64,000 nucleotides of DNA from Sphingobacteriaceae bacterium. Its GTDB lineage: Bacteria; Bacteroidota; Bacteroidia; B-17B0; Aurantibacillaceae. Every line of letters begins with the position of its first letter. The stretch's first letter is position 1. The DNA is taken from contig JADJMM010000011.1 of the NCBI GenBank assembly GCA_016709575.1, forward strand, positions 62,001 through 126,000, written 5' to 3'. The notes under the pieces are model-generated. The model was not told the origin of the DNA. It searched no databases and was given only the letters and a program-made list of their open reading frames with translations. Shown here piece by piece: positions 26,079 through 35,040 of this stretch. A program made the position numbers and the translations under genes.

Positions 26079-28073
26079 TTACACTTTAATGCCTATAACG
26101 CAAACATCGTCCACTTGTTCTAAATTACCTTTCCAATTGTGAAATTCAGTTTCAAGTTTTATTTTCTGCTCAGCTATTGGCATGGCGCTTATGGTAATCA
26201 TTAACTCTACTAATTGATGATATTTAAATTTCTTTCCATTCGGTCCGCCAAACTGATCAGCATAGCCATCTGTAAAAATATAAATATTATCATCCTTCTG
26301 TAATTTCACTTTATGCGTTTGATACAAAAGAGGTTTGTCTACTTTACCAATAGCTTGTTTGTTTGGTTTAAACTCAATTATCTTTCCTTCACGTACAATC
26401 CAAAGTGGATTATTAGCGCCCGCCCAATCTATTTCATTTGTTTTTTTATTGAGCAAGCACAACGAAATATCCATGCCGTCTTTAACTTCAGTTTCACTGC
26501 GTTCAAATGTTTCAACAACCAACTCGCGTGTTTTATCTAAAATTTTACCTGGATCGGTAATTTCAAACTCTTTTACAGTTCGATTTAATGCATTACTACA
26601 AACCACACTTACCAAAGCACCCGGAACACCGTGGCCTGTACAATCGGCAGCAGCAATTAATATATAATCTTTACTTACCACTTCTATCCAATAAAAATCT
26701 CCTGCAACAATATCTTTTGGTTTATAAAGAATAAACGACTGCGCCAAATTTTCAGTAATCTGGCTCATAGGAGGCAAGATAGCTTCCTGTAATCGCTTGG
26801 CGTAAGATATTGACGAAAGAATTTCTTTTTGCTTTTCTTCAATAATAATCTTTTGCTCTTCAGTTTCTTTGTTCTTTGCTTCAATAATTTCTTTTTGTCT
26901 TCTGATAATACGGAATCGATTATACATGACAGTACCACCTACAATTAATAGTAGCAAACCACCGTATAAAGCAATTTTCTGAATTCTATCTTTTTCGATT
27001 TGGGTGTTTTTTGCAAAAATTAAGGCATCAGTTACTTTTTTCTCATCAGCATTCTTTAAACTATCTGCCACTAACTTTTTATCGAATTCCGCCTGCAATT
27101 CTTTTTGGGTTAATTCCTTTTGCACATCGCCACGATATAAACTATCGCGTAAATGTTGGGAAATCTCAAAATGCCTAAAGGCCTCTTTATACTTTCCCAT
27201 CTCTTGGTAAACTTCCGACAAAACAGAAGATACTGCCATTTGTGCAACCGGGTCTGAATCTTTCTCTAACAATTTCTCTGCGTCTTTCAAATATTTTAAT
27301 GCGATGTCATTCCTTTTCAAGTTATGATAGGTGTTTCCTATCTCCGCACCAGTATTAATGGACAAATAGTTATATCCGCCTTTGTTAGCGAGCTCTAACG
27401 CTTTTATCTGATACGGCACACATTTACTAAACATTCCGCGCTCAAAATACAAATTACCAATATTTGCATTAGCTGAAGCAATACCATAATCATCTTTCAA
27501 TAGATTATACATATCCAAACTTTTCTGGGCATAACTGATTGCCTGGTCATAATCTTTTAAGCCAGTATAAATAATACATATGTTATTTAACGCACTAGCT
27601 ACACCTTGAATATTCCCAATCTGTTGCACTAACTTTAAACACCGCATTTGATAACCTAAAGCCTTTTTGAATTCTTTAAGATCAATATATAAACTGCCAA
27701 TGTTTCCCATAGCCGAAGCAATACCTTTTGTGTCACCCAGCTCCTCCATGATTTTCAAACATTTTTGATACGAATCAATCGCCTTCACATAATTCCCACG
27801 CATTTGATAAGAGGCGCCAATAGTATTTAACGCTTTTGACTCTTCTCTTCTCAGTTTTTTCTCAAAAGCTAATTGCAGATGTTTTTCACCAAGAATATAA
27901 GTTGAGTCGGGATTGGTATAAAGAAGATCCCATGCTAATTCGTAAAGCGCGCTTAAACGGGTGGTATCGTCGTTCTTAGTGTTTTTGTAAAGCGACCATA
28001 ACGAATCCGTACGCTGAGAAAAACCACTCAGCGTGAAAAATAAAATCAATATGGATAATACACTTTTTTTCAT
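26079..28073 (-). CDS. TPR sensor with PP2C/SpoIIE serine phosphatase output
   Basis: The protein has 664 residues. A signal peptide (MKKSVLSILILFFTLSGFS) is followed by about six TPR units (residues about 45-320, including 'MGNIGSLYIDLKEFKKALGY'). One transmembrane helix lies at about 368-388, and a coiled coil ('KETEEQKIIIEEKQKEI') leads into the SpoIIE-like PP2C domain (about 430-664). The catalytic metal Asp residues are in 'VAGDFYWIE' and 'ADCTGHGVPGA', and 'FTDGYADQFGG' is conserved. It would dephosphorylate a Ser/Thr on a partner such as an anti-sigma antagonist. Its ATG directly follows the stop (TAG) of the related gene upstream with no gap, so the two are surely cotranscribed and may be a duplication of the output domain. 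Confidence 0.88.
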   Translation of the reverse strand: MKKSVLSILILFFTLSGFSQRTDSLWSLYKNTKNDDTTRLSALYELAWDLLYTNPDSTYILGEKHLQLAFEKKLRREESKALNTIGASYQMRGNYVKAIDSYQKCLKIMEELGDTKGIASAMGNIGSLYIDLKEFKKALGYQMRCLKLVQQIGNIQGVASALNNICIIYTGLKDYDQAISYAQKSLDMYNLLKDDYGIASANANIGNLYFERGMFSKCVPYQIKALELANKGGYNYLSINTGAEIGNTYHNLKRNDIALKYLKDAEKLLEKDSDPVAQMAVSSVLSEVYQEMGKYKEAFRHFEISQHLRDSLYRGDVQKELTQKELQAEFDKKLVADSLKNADEKKVTDALIFAKNTQIEKDRIQKIALYGGLLLLIVGGTVMYNRFRIIRRQKEIIEAKNKETEEQKIIIEEKQKEILSSISYAKRLQEAILPPMSQITENLAQSFILYKPKDIVAGDFYWIEVVSKDYILIAAADCTGHGVPGALVSVVCSNALNRTVKEFEITDPGKILDKTRELVVETFERSETEVKDGMDISLCLLNKKTNEIDWAGANNPLWIVREGKIIEFKPNKQAIGKVDKPLLYQTHKVKLQKDDNIYIFTDGYADQFGGPNGKKFKYHQLVELMITISAMPIAEQKIKLETEFHNWKGNLEQVDDVCVIGIKV

Positions 28074-30371
28074 CTACACTTTTATTCCAATAATACAAAC
28101 GTCATCAATTTGTTCTAAGTCACCTTTCCAACTATCAAAGGTTTCGCTTATAATTTTTTTCTGCTCTTCCATTGACAAATGACTATTTGCTAATAGCAAT
28201 TCGTTTAGTTGTTTGTATTTAAATTTCTTTCCTTTTGGTCCGCCAAATTGATCCGCATAGCCATCCGTATACATATATATAATGTCGCCTTTTTAGAGGC
28301 AATGCGTTGTGCGAAAAATCATCTTCACGAACACCAATACCAATTGGCATTTTATCAGCGTGGTATTCGTTGATAGCACCGTTACTAATTACGATTGGTT
28401 TATTGTGTGCAGCTGAATATGTATACTGATTTGTTTTAGAATCAATGCACAATAAAATTCCATCCATTCCGTCCTTACCGCCTTCTTTGGAAATGTTTTT
28501 TATTAAGCGTTTACGTACATGGTTAAATATTTCATTGGGTTGTTCAATATTTTTTTGAGTGATGGCTTCATTTAAAAATGAGATATTTAATAAACTCATA
28601 AAAGCCCCGGGCACACCGTGACCGGTACTATCACACGTCGCTAAATAAAAACGATTGTCTTTTAAAGTAGCCCAATAAAAATCACCGCTTACAATATCTT
28701 TTGGTTTGAAGTAAACAAAATGCTCTGGCAAATTTTTATTTAGAAATGTTTCTGAAGCTAAAATGGTAGCTTGAATTCGCTTCGCGTACATAATTGAATC
28801 TACAATTTCCTTTTGTTTTTCCTCAATTACATTTTTTTGTTTTACTACCTCTGCGGTGCGCTCTTCCACTTTATCCTCAAGCGTATGATTCATTTGACGC
28901 AAATCGCCAATCAATTTTCCAATGGAGCCCTGCATTTTCTTAAAACTGTCCGCTAAGGTTCCTATTTCATCTTTTCGTCCGGTTGGAATTTCAATATCTA
29001 AATTTCCGTTACCTAATTCTTGCGCGTCAATTGTCAACTCTTTTAATGGTCTGGTAATTTCCCGTGAAACGAAATAAGAAGTGGCAAAAACAAATAATAA
29101 CAAAATAGCAAATGCGGTGATGATATTATTGCGCAAGGTATTTACTTCAGCAAAAGCTTCTGCTTCATCAATCTCACTTAAAATTACCCAATGCATATTT
29201 AAAATATCGAGGGGCTTGAAAGCAGACAACACCGAAACGCCGCGGTAATCTTCAAAAATACGCGTATCACTTACGCCTTTTAAAGCTTCTTCTGTTCCTT
29301 GCGTTTTCACTTCCTGCAAACCAATAGTGCTGTTAAAGTTTTTTATTTTAGAAATAGTTTTGGCTCTACTTTTAAATCCACCAACATTTTAAAATAGTTA
29401 GTACTATCCTCAATTAAAAAACGTGATTGATTTCTAATCGTATAATCTTCCGCCACAATATAAGTTTCGCCTGTTGCTCCCAAACCAACTTTTGCCCATT
29501 GCTGCTTGTTGGTCATGATATCATTAATTTTATCAATTGGCATTTGAAAAACCAAAACGCCAATTTCAGTATCCCCATCAAAAATGGGCGCAGCAATAAA
29601 TGATGAAGGTGCGTTATAAGACGGGTGATAAGGTTTATAATCTACTAAACGAATTTCTGATTTATCTTTTGCTTCCTTAACAGCATTAAACGCCGAAGCT
29701 AAATTGGTGTTACGGTACGGACCATCTAATAAACAAGAAGCAAAATCAATTTCTTTGTAAACGGTGTAAACTATATTCCCGGTTTTATTATCAATTAAAA
29801 ATATATCGTAGTAACCGAATTTCTCTAAAAAGTTTTTTATAACCGGGTGAAATTTAGCATGCGCTTTAGTATACGAGCTTTCATCGTTACTCCGCATATA
29901 TTTATGTTTAACACCAATATTATTTGGGTTGTCATAAATGTAAAGGTTTTGTAAAACAATAGCCTCAGGACAACGCGATACCTCTTCTTCCAAAACCGTT
30001 TTCACTTCCATGTTTTTATTCAGGCGTGGTAAAACTTCGGTATTAAAATAGGCATTCGACTTTTCTTTCAGCGCGTTTAATTTTTCATCATCAATTTTTA
30101 ATTCGGCACGAATTGTATTGTAACCATTTTTAAATTCCTTCATCGCTTCAATCATCATCGGATTTTCGGCGCTGGTACTTAATTGATCTTGTATTATTTG
30201 AAAATAATCTTGAATTTGGCGTGATTTCATTTCACGTACTGCCGTTAGCTTTTCGAAAGACTGTTTTTCAAGAGAATTTTTGGCACGGCTATAACTAATA
30301 AGCCCGATAACCAACATCGAAAGGAAGGCAATGGCAAAAAATGTAACAGTAATCTTAACTCCGATTTTCAT
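28074..30371 (-). CDS. Cache-HAMP-SpoIIE phosphatase, frameshifted at two sites
   Basis: Three consecutive frames on the minus strand add up to one protein of about 765 residues. Part 1 (30371-29343) has a transmembrane helix and a periplasmic double-Cache sensor ('LYIYDNPNNIGVKHKYMRS', 'PIFDGDTEIGVLVFQMPIDK'). Part 2 (continuing to 28219) finishes the Cache domain, with 'NSTIGLQEVKTQGT' present just upstream of its first usable start, then a second transmembrane helix, HAMP, coiled coil and the PP2C core ('VSGDFYWATL', 'CDSTGHGVPGAF'). Part 3 (28274-28074) supplies the last strands ('MYTDGYADQFGG'). One frameshift lies in 29346-29361 near two T4 runs, the other at a T5 run (28290-28294). Sequence error is the simplest explanation. 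It would act as a ligand-sensing Ser/Thr phosphatase in the inner membrane. Confidence 0.8.
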
Positions 30372-30452
30372 ATATAACCAACGACTTACTAAAATAAGGG
30401 TTTTAGGGCAAATAATGTAACATTTGTTCCTTTAAATAAATTGATAATTGTG

Positions 30453-30460
30453 TAAGTTTG
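30453..30460 (+). promoter_or_regulatory. Candidate -7 box for the TauE/persulfide dioxygenase operon
   Basis: TAAGTTTG (TAnnTTTG) ends 8 bp before the ATG at 30469. No well-spaced TTG is present; TTTG at 30423-30426 leaves a 26-nt spacer. Confidence 0.35.
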
Positions 30461-30468
30461 ACATAATA

Positions 30469-31278
30469 ATGGAGACAATAATCGCTTTCAGTTTGTTTTT
30501 AGTAATAGGGCTTATTCTAGGTCTTATTGGCGGCGGCGGCTCTATATTAAGTGTGCCGGTGCTAGTGTATTTAATGCATTACCCTGCTGAAGAAGCAACT
30601 GGTTATTCCTTATTTATTGTTGGTATAACATCCTTAATTGGTGGCTTCGCCTTTATTAAAAGAGGTGATATTAGCTTCGAATCACTAGTGCAATTTGCTG
30701 TACCCTCGTTAATTACCGTTTTTTTAGTGCGTAAATACTTAATTCCTTATCTACCTGAAGTGTTTTTTACAATAGGAGATTTTAATGTAACTAAACAACT
30801 TTTTATCATGCTGCTTTTCGCTGTTTTAATTGTTTTCTCCTCGTATAGCATGATTAAAAAACAGAAACCAAATTACCGCAACGATGCCATGTGGGAAGAA
30901 TTTTCGAAATCACCTATTCGTGTATATTTTGTGATTTTGTTGGCCATTTTTGTTGGATTTTTAACAGGTTTTGTTGGCGCCGGAGGTGGCTTTATTATTG
31001 TACCCGTTTTATTGTTTTTTCTTAGAGTTCCGGTTAAAAAATCGATTGGCACCTCACTTTGTATTATAGCACTTAATTCTTTAATAGGATTTACGGGTAA
31101 TTTAGGTCATTTACAGATAGATTGGAACTTGTTACTTACCGCTTCTGCAATATGTGTGGCCGGTATTCTTGTTGGGAATGTAATTTCAGTCAAAATTTCG
31201 GCACATAAACTCAAGCCTGCTTTCGGTTGGTTTACCCTTATTGTGGGTATCTTTGTAATAGTAAAGGAACTTTTTTAA
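30469..31278 (+). CDS. TauE/SafE-family sulfite or sulfonate exporter
   Basis: The reading frame could begin at a TTG at 30448, but the ATG at 30469 (METIIAFSLFLVIG) follows a -7 box at normal distance. The protein has 269 residues with about eight transmembrane helices, and carries the family's two glycine-rich half-repeats, 'GLIGGGGSILSVPVLVYL' and 'GFVGAGGGFIIVPVLLFFL'. TauE/SafE proteins export sulfite or related anions. The next gene, 10 bp downstream, encodes a persulfide dioxygenase whose product is sulfite, so export of sulfite from sulfide or persulfide detoxification is the likely job. Similar pairs are known in other bacteria. Confidence 0.88.
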   Translation: METIIAFSLFLVIGLILGLIGGGGSILSVPVLVYLMHYPAEEATGYSLFIVGITSLIGGFAFIKRGDISFESLVQFAVPSLITVFLVRKYLIPYLPEVFFTIGDFNVTKQLFIMLLFAVLIVFSSYSMIKKQKPNYRNDAMWEEFSKSPIRVYFVILLAIFVGFLTGFVGAGGGFIIVPVLLFFLRVPVKKSIGTSLCIIALNSLIGFTGNLGHLQIDWNLLLTASAICVAGILVGNVISVKISAHKLKPAFGWFTLIVGIFVIVKELF

Positions 31279-31288
31279 ATATTAGAAT

Positions 31289-32689
31289 ATGCACATAGAA
31301 CAGATTTACACAGGTTGTTTAGCGCAAGGCGCTTATTACATCCGCTCAGAAAATGAAGCGGCCATTATCGACCCTTTACGTGAAACTCTACCATATACTT
31401 CTCGCGCCGAAAAAGATGGCGTTAAACTTAAATATATTTTCGAAACACATTTTCATGCTGATTTTGTTTCAGGTCATGTTGACTTAGCAAAAAAAACCGG
31501 CGCTAAAATTGTATTCGGCCCGAGTGCAAAAACAAGTTATGAAAGTTATGTTGCGAAAGATGGCGAAGAATTTAAAATCGGAAAAATTACTATTAAGGTT
31601 TTACATACACCCGGACACACTTTAGAGTCGACAACTTTTTTACTATTGGATGAAAATAATATTCCGCATTCTATCTTTAGTGGTGATACTTTATTTATTG
31701 GTGATGTGGGTCGTCCCGATTTAGCTATTAAAAGTGATTTAACCCAGGAAGATTTAGCAGGAATGCTTTTTGATTCTTTACAAAATAAAATTAAGACTTT
31801 ACCTGATAATGTAATTGTTTATCCTGCGCACGGCGCCGGTTCTGCTTGTGGCAAAAACATGAGCAAAGAAACATTTGACACTTTAGGAAACCAGAAACAA
31901 AAAAATTATGCTTTAGTAATGAATTCAAAAAAAGATTTTATTACTGAACTTACAACAGGCATTTTACCACCGCCACAATACTTTTCGAAAAACGCCATGC
32001 TAAACAAAACCGGTTATTCGGCTTTTGATGATGTGATGGAAAAAGGAAGTAAAGCTTTATCACCTGCCGAATTTGAAGCGATTGCAAATTCGGGCGACAC
32101 TTTAGTTTTAGATGTACGCAAGCCCGATGAATTTGCAAAAGCTCATATTCCTAATTCTATTTTCATTGGTATCGATGGACAATTTGCACCCTGGGTTGGC
32201 GCTTTAATTACAGATTTAAAACAACCTATTCTTTTAATTACGCCTGCAGGTCGCGAAGAAGAAGTGGTGATGCGATTAAGCAGAGTTGGTTATGATAATT
32301 GTGTTGGTTATTTAAAAGGTGGCATTGATGCTTGGAAAAATGCAGGTAAAGAATTATCAAGCATTACGTCTATTAGTGCTGAAGAATTTTCAGGAAAAAT
32401 AAATTCAGGTATTAATATTTTAGATGTAAGAAAACCAGGTGAATACAGCAATCAACATATTAAAGACGTTCCAAATTTGCCTTTAGATTTTATTAATGAT
32501 TGGACCAGCACAACAGATAAAAACAAAGAATATTATATTCATTGCGCCGGTGGTTACCGTAGTATGATTGCTGCTTCTATACTTAAAGCAAGAGGATTTG
32601 ATAAATTAGTTGATGTTTCAGGAGGTTTTGCTGCTATCAGTAAAACGAGTGCGCCACTTACTGAAGTGAGTTCATGTTCCAAATCGTAG
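31289..32689 (+). CDS. Persulfide dioxygenase (ETHE1-like MBL fold) with two rhodanese domains
   Basis: The protein has 466 residues. The N-terminal metallo-beta-lactamase fold (about 1-250) shows the ETHE1-type metal motif 'ETHFHADFVSGH', then 'HTPGHTLES' and 'FSGDTLFIGDVGRPDL'; these ligate a single iron for oxidising glutathione persulfide to sulfite. The first rhodanese domain (about 265-360) has 'LLITPAGREEEV' where the active-site Cys should be, so it is probably inactive. The second (about 365-460) has 'YYIHCAGGYRSMIAAS' with the catalytic Cys. Fusion of the two activities lets sulfur pass between persulfide and thiosulfate. It follows the TauE gene by 10 bp and is ended by a terminator. 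Confidence 0.92.
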   Translation: MHIEQIYTGCLAQGAYYIRSENEAAIIDPLRETLPYTSRAEKDGVKLKYIFETHFHADFVSGHVDLAKKTGAKIVFGPSAKTSYESYVAKDGEEFKIGKITIKVLHTPGHTLESTTFLLLDENNIPHSIFSGDTLFIGDVGRPDLAIKSDLTQEDLAGMLFDSLQNKIKTLPDNVIVYPAHGAGSACGKNMSKETFDTLGNQKQKNYALVMNSKKDFITELTTGILPPPQYFSKNAMLNKTGYSAFDDVMEKGSKALSPAEFEAIANSGDTLVLDVRKPDEFAKAHIPNSIFIGIDGQFAPWVGALITDLKQPILLITPAGREEEVVMRLSRVGYDNCVGYLKGGIDAWKNAGKELSSITSISAEEFSGKINSGINILDVRKPGEYSNQHIKDVPNLPLDFINDWTSTTDKNKEYYIHCAGGYRSMIAASILKARGFDKLVDVSGGFAAISKTSAPLTEVSSCSKS

Positions 32690-32722
32690 CTCTGAAATTT
32701 TGCCAAAAAACACTAAAACTCT

Positions 32723-32756
32723 AAATCCCACTAAAAACAATTGGTGGGATTTTGTG
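32723..32756 (+). terminator. Terminator of the TauE-persulfide dioxygenase operon
   Basis: AAATCCCAC (32723-32731) pairs exactly with GTGGGATTT (32744-32752), with a 12-nt loop and a T-rich tail. Confidence 0.7.
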
Positions 32757-32783
32757 TTTTTGAGATTTTGTGGCGTACATTTG
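32751..32783 (+). promoter_or_regulatory. Promoter of the DUF983 gene
   Basis: TTTG (32751-32754), a 21-nt spacer and TACATTTG (32776-32783) match the Bacteroidota consensus. The ATG is 7 bp after the -7 box. It overlaps the preceding terminator's descending arm. Confidence 0.5.
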
Positions 32784-32790
32784 ATGAACA

Positions 32791-33168
32791 ATGTTCAAAG
32801 ACACCAAACTATACAGCATACTCGCCAACAAATGCCCGCATTGTCATAAGGGACAATTTTTTAAAAGCAAACATCCATATGATTTTTCTCATTTCGGAAA
32901 AATGAACAGTGAATGTGATGTTTGCAAAGAAGGTTTCGAAAGAGAAAGTGGTTATTATTTGGGCGCCATGTATGTTAGTTATGGCATGAACATTGGATTG
33001 GGCATCGGACTATTTTTACTAACTGTTTTACTACTGGATTTAGATACGCTGACTTTTTTGTTTATTTTTCTTGGTGCAGTGCTTGTACTTTTCCCATTAA
33101 ACTTTTGGCTGTCGCGATTGATTTGGATAAATCTTTTTGTGACCTACGACAAGAGCCTTAATAACTAA
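32791..33168 (+). CDS. DUF983 membrane protein with zinc-ribbon
   Basis: The protein has 125 residues. The N-terminal part carries two CxxC-like pairs ('NKCPHCHKG' and 'SECDVCKEGF') forming a zinc ribbon, followed by 'ERESGYYLGAMYVSYGMN' and two to three transmembrane helices. This is the DUF983 pattern; some members are near cytochrome oxidase or heme genes, but function is unproven. It overlaps the end of the convergent GNAT gene by 11 bp. Confidence 0.85.
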   Translation: MFKDTKLYSILANKCPHCHKGQFFKSKHPYDFSHFGKMNSECDVCKEGFERESGYYLGAMYVSYGMNIGLGIGLFLLTVLLLDLDTLTFLFIFLGAVLVLFPLNFWLSRLIWINLFVTYDKSLNN

Positions 33169-34414
33169 GTGTCTCCTCTTTAAAAGGATTTCTCGGAATC
33201 CAGTCACTTGGTTGTAGGAAACTGATAAATGGTTTTAATACCATTCTTGATACTGTATTCTGTGGCTTTATATAACACGTTAATTCTTGTGCACGGGCAC
33301 CAATAGTGCTTTTTATTTCTCCTGCGGTGCGTCCTAAATTTAATCGCTGTTTTTTTAAGGCGATGGCTTGCTCTAAAAAATTATATAATATATTTTGGTA
33401 CAAATCAATTTCTTTGTTCAATTCATAATCAAAACCAATATAATGCGCCTCTAAACACGAATCAGAAATATCTATTCCTGAAGTAAAGGCCACTAATTTA
33501 TTGTTATAATAAAAACCTGTTACGGTAAATTTATCTGCAAAGTTTTGTTTACACTCTAAAAAATAATTTTCAGGCAACTTTACCAATTTAAATTTCGCGT
33601 GATTATAAACCTGTTCGTATAGCTTGTAAATATTTTTGTTTTCTGCTTTAAGTTCTGCTTCTGTAAAAGTTTTTACTTCAATATTCAAAGCGTTTTTCAA
33701 AATGGCTTTAGCACGGTTACGGTATTTTTTTGAAAATAAAGCAATGTACTCATTAACTGAATTTACTTGTGCCGGAATATCCACCACCATGTTAGGCTCT
33801 ACATTAAACTCAATATATTTTTCGCGGTTAAAAAAACATTTAGATTGTTTTAGTACCGGCGATTCAAAATCTTTTACTAAAACGGCTGATACTTTTCCGC
33901 GTAATTTTTCTTTGCTACCTAAACGCTCTATTAAATCTTCAATAATTCTAAACTCTTCCGCTCTGCTTAATTTATCTTTAAATAAAAAAGCGTGTTCGCC
34001 ACTCACTACATTATTACCACAAGTTAGTAAGCGCATAATCACTTCATCTTTATTATTGTCGATATAATTCTCAAATAATTGAGCGCGCTTCGATTTTAGG
34101 GTGTTGATTTTACTGTCTAACAAATCACCAAAAGCACCGGCTTGAAAATCTATTACCTGAAAATAAGCAATAGCAAATGGCATAGCGTGCTTGTAAATAA
34201 TAATGTAACGGGATTGGAAATTTTTGCCGGGAATGGATTCGAAGGTTTTTAGATAGTTTAAATCCAAAAAAATATTTTTTCGTTGAAGCACTTCATCCCA
34301 ATGATTTTTTTCCACATCATCGGCCGAATCAAAACTCACAAAACTTAATTCGTTCTCTAGTTTATTCGATCGGTGATAACCGGCCAGTTTTTCTATGTGT
34401 TTGCAAAAAAACAT
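33158..34414 (-). CDS. GNAT/FemAB-like acyltransferase
   Basis: The protein has 418 residues, is soluble and starts MFFCKHIEKLAG. The region from about 205 to 400 shows a GNAT core of the FemAB or peptidogalycan-biosynthesis type: 'YIALFSKKYRNRAKAILK', 'LVAFTSGIDISDSCLEAHYI' and 'QRLNLGRTAGEIKSTIGA'. Such proteins add an amino acid or acyl group to cell-wall or lipid acceptors. The acceptor here is unknown. The N-terminal ~200 residues contain 'GDLLDSKINTLKSKRAQLF' and may form a second, degenerate GNAT domain. It lies 32 bp after cysC on the same strand and may be cotranscribed with it. Confidence 0.7.
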   Translation of the reverse strand: MFFCKHIEKLAGYHRSNKLENELSFVSFDSADDVEKNHWDEVLQRKNIFLDLNYLKTFESIPGKNFQSRYIIIYKHAMPFAIAYFQVIDFQAGAFGDLLDSKINTLKSKRAQLFENYIDNNKDEVIMRLLTCGNNVVSGEHAFLFKDKLSRAEEFRIIEDLIERLGSKEKLRGKVSAVLVKDFESPVLKQSKCFFNREKYIEFNVEPNMVVDIPAQVNSVNEYIALFSKKYRNRAKAILKNALNIEVKTFTEAELKAENKNIYKLYEQVYNHAKFKLVKLPENYFLECKQNFADKFTVTGFYYNNKLVAFTSGIDISDSCLEAHYIGFDYELNKEIDLYQNILYNFLEQAIALKKQRLNLGRTAGEIKSTIGARAQELTCYIKPQNTVSRMVLKPFISFLQPSDWIPRNPFKEETLSY

Positions 34415-34446
34415 TCTTATAAAAATACCAAGTATTAAAACGTTAA

Positions 34447-34974
34447 TTAGTGTAAATTTCTTAAAAAAGCATAAAGCGCTTCAACACTCTGGTTCTCCGA
34501 CTGGTTTTGTGTATCAATAATGAAATGCGCATCTTTCGGCACATCAAATGGAGCCGAAATACCTGTAAAATTTGGAATTTCCCCTTTAAGGGCTTTTCCA
34601 TATAAGCCCTTTACATCTCTGTCTTTACATACTTCCAGCGAAGTTGAAATATGAACCAATTTAAATTTATCTCCCAAAATTGATTTAGCAATATCCCTTA
34701 AATCGTTAGTCGGGGTAATTAAACTGCAAATAACAATAAAGTTATTGGTGCATAGTAGTTTAGCGATTTCAGCTGTTCGTCGTATGTTCTCTTTGCGGTC
34801 GGTTTCCGAAAAACTTAATCCGGCGTTAATACCATTCCGTAATACATCTCCATCCAAAACTTCACACAAAATATTTTCGTCTTGCAGCTTTTTTTCAAGC
34901 GCATAAGCGATAGTTGATTTTCCGGCACCCGAAAGTCCCGTCATCCATAAAACTACAGGTGTAACAGAAGGCAT
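34447..34974 (-). CDS. cysC: Adenylylsulfate (APS) kinase
   Basis: The protein has 175 residues. The P-loop is 'GLSGAGKST' (residues 13-21), followed by 'LDGDVLRNGINAGLSFSETDR', the APS-binding region of CysC (shown as DGDVLRNGINAGLSFS). 'DVKGLYGKALKGEIPNFTGI' is the mobile lid. It phosphorylates APS to PAPS, the sulfate donor for sulfotransferases or an intermediate in sulfate reduction. No ATP sulfurylase (cysDN) or PAPS reductase is next to it, so PAPS for sulfation is a possible purpose. It is upstream of the GNAT gene and divergent from deoC, 66 bp away. Confidence 0.93.
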   Translation of the reverse strand: MPSVTPVVLWMTGLSGAGKSTIAYALEKKLQDENILCEVLDGDVLRNGINAGLSFSETDRKENIRRTAEIAKLLCTNNFIVICSLITPTNDLRDIAKSILGDKFKLVHISTSLEVCKDRDVKGLYGKALKGEIPNFTGISAPFDVPKDAHFIIDTQNQSENQSVEALYAFLRNLH

Positions 34975-35040
34975 AATTATTCAATAAATTTAAGCTTAAA
35001 GAAGCAAAAAAAGAATTATTTTTATAGAGAATTGAGGAAT

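Noticed and set aside
28074..29361. Programmed ribosomal frameshifting in the phosphatase gene
   Set aside because: No slippery heptamer with a downstream structure is apparent, and similar single-base breaks occur in many unrelated genes of the window.
33636..34067. A 143-codon antisense frame inside the GNAT gene
   Set aside because: It mirrors the sense gene, with no start context or recognisable domain.
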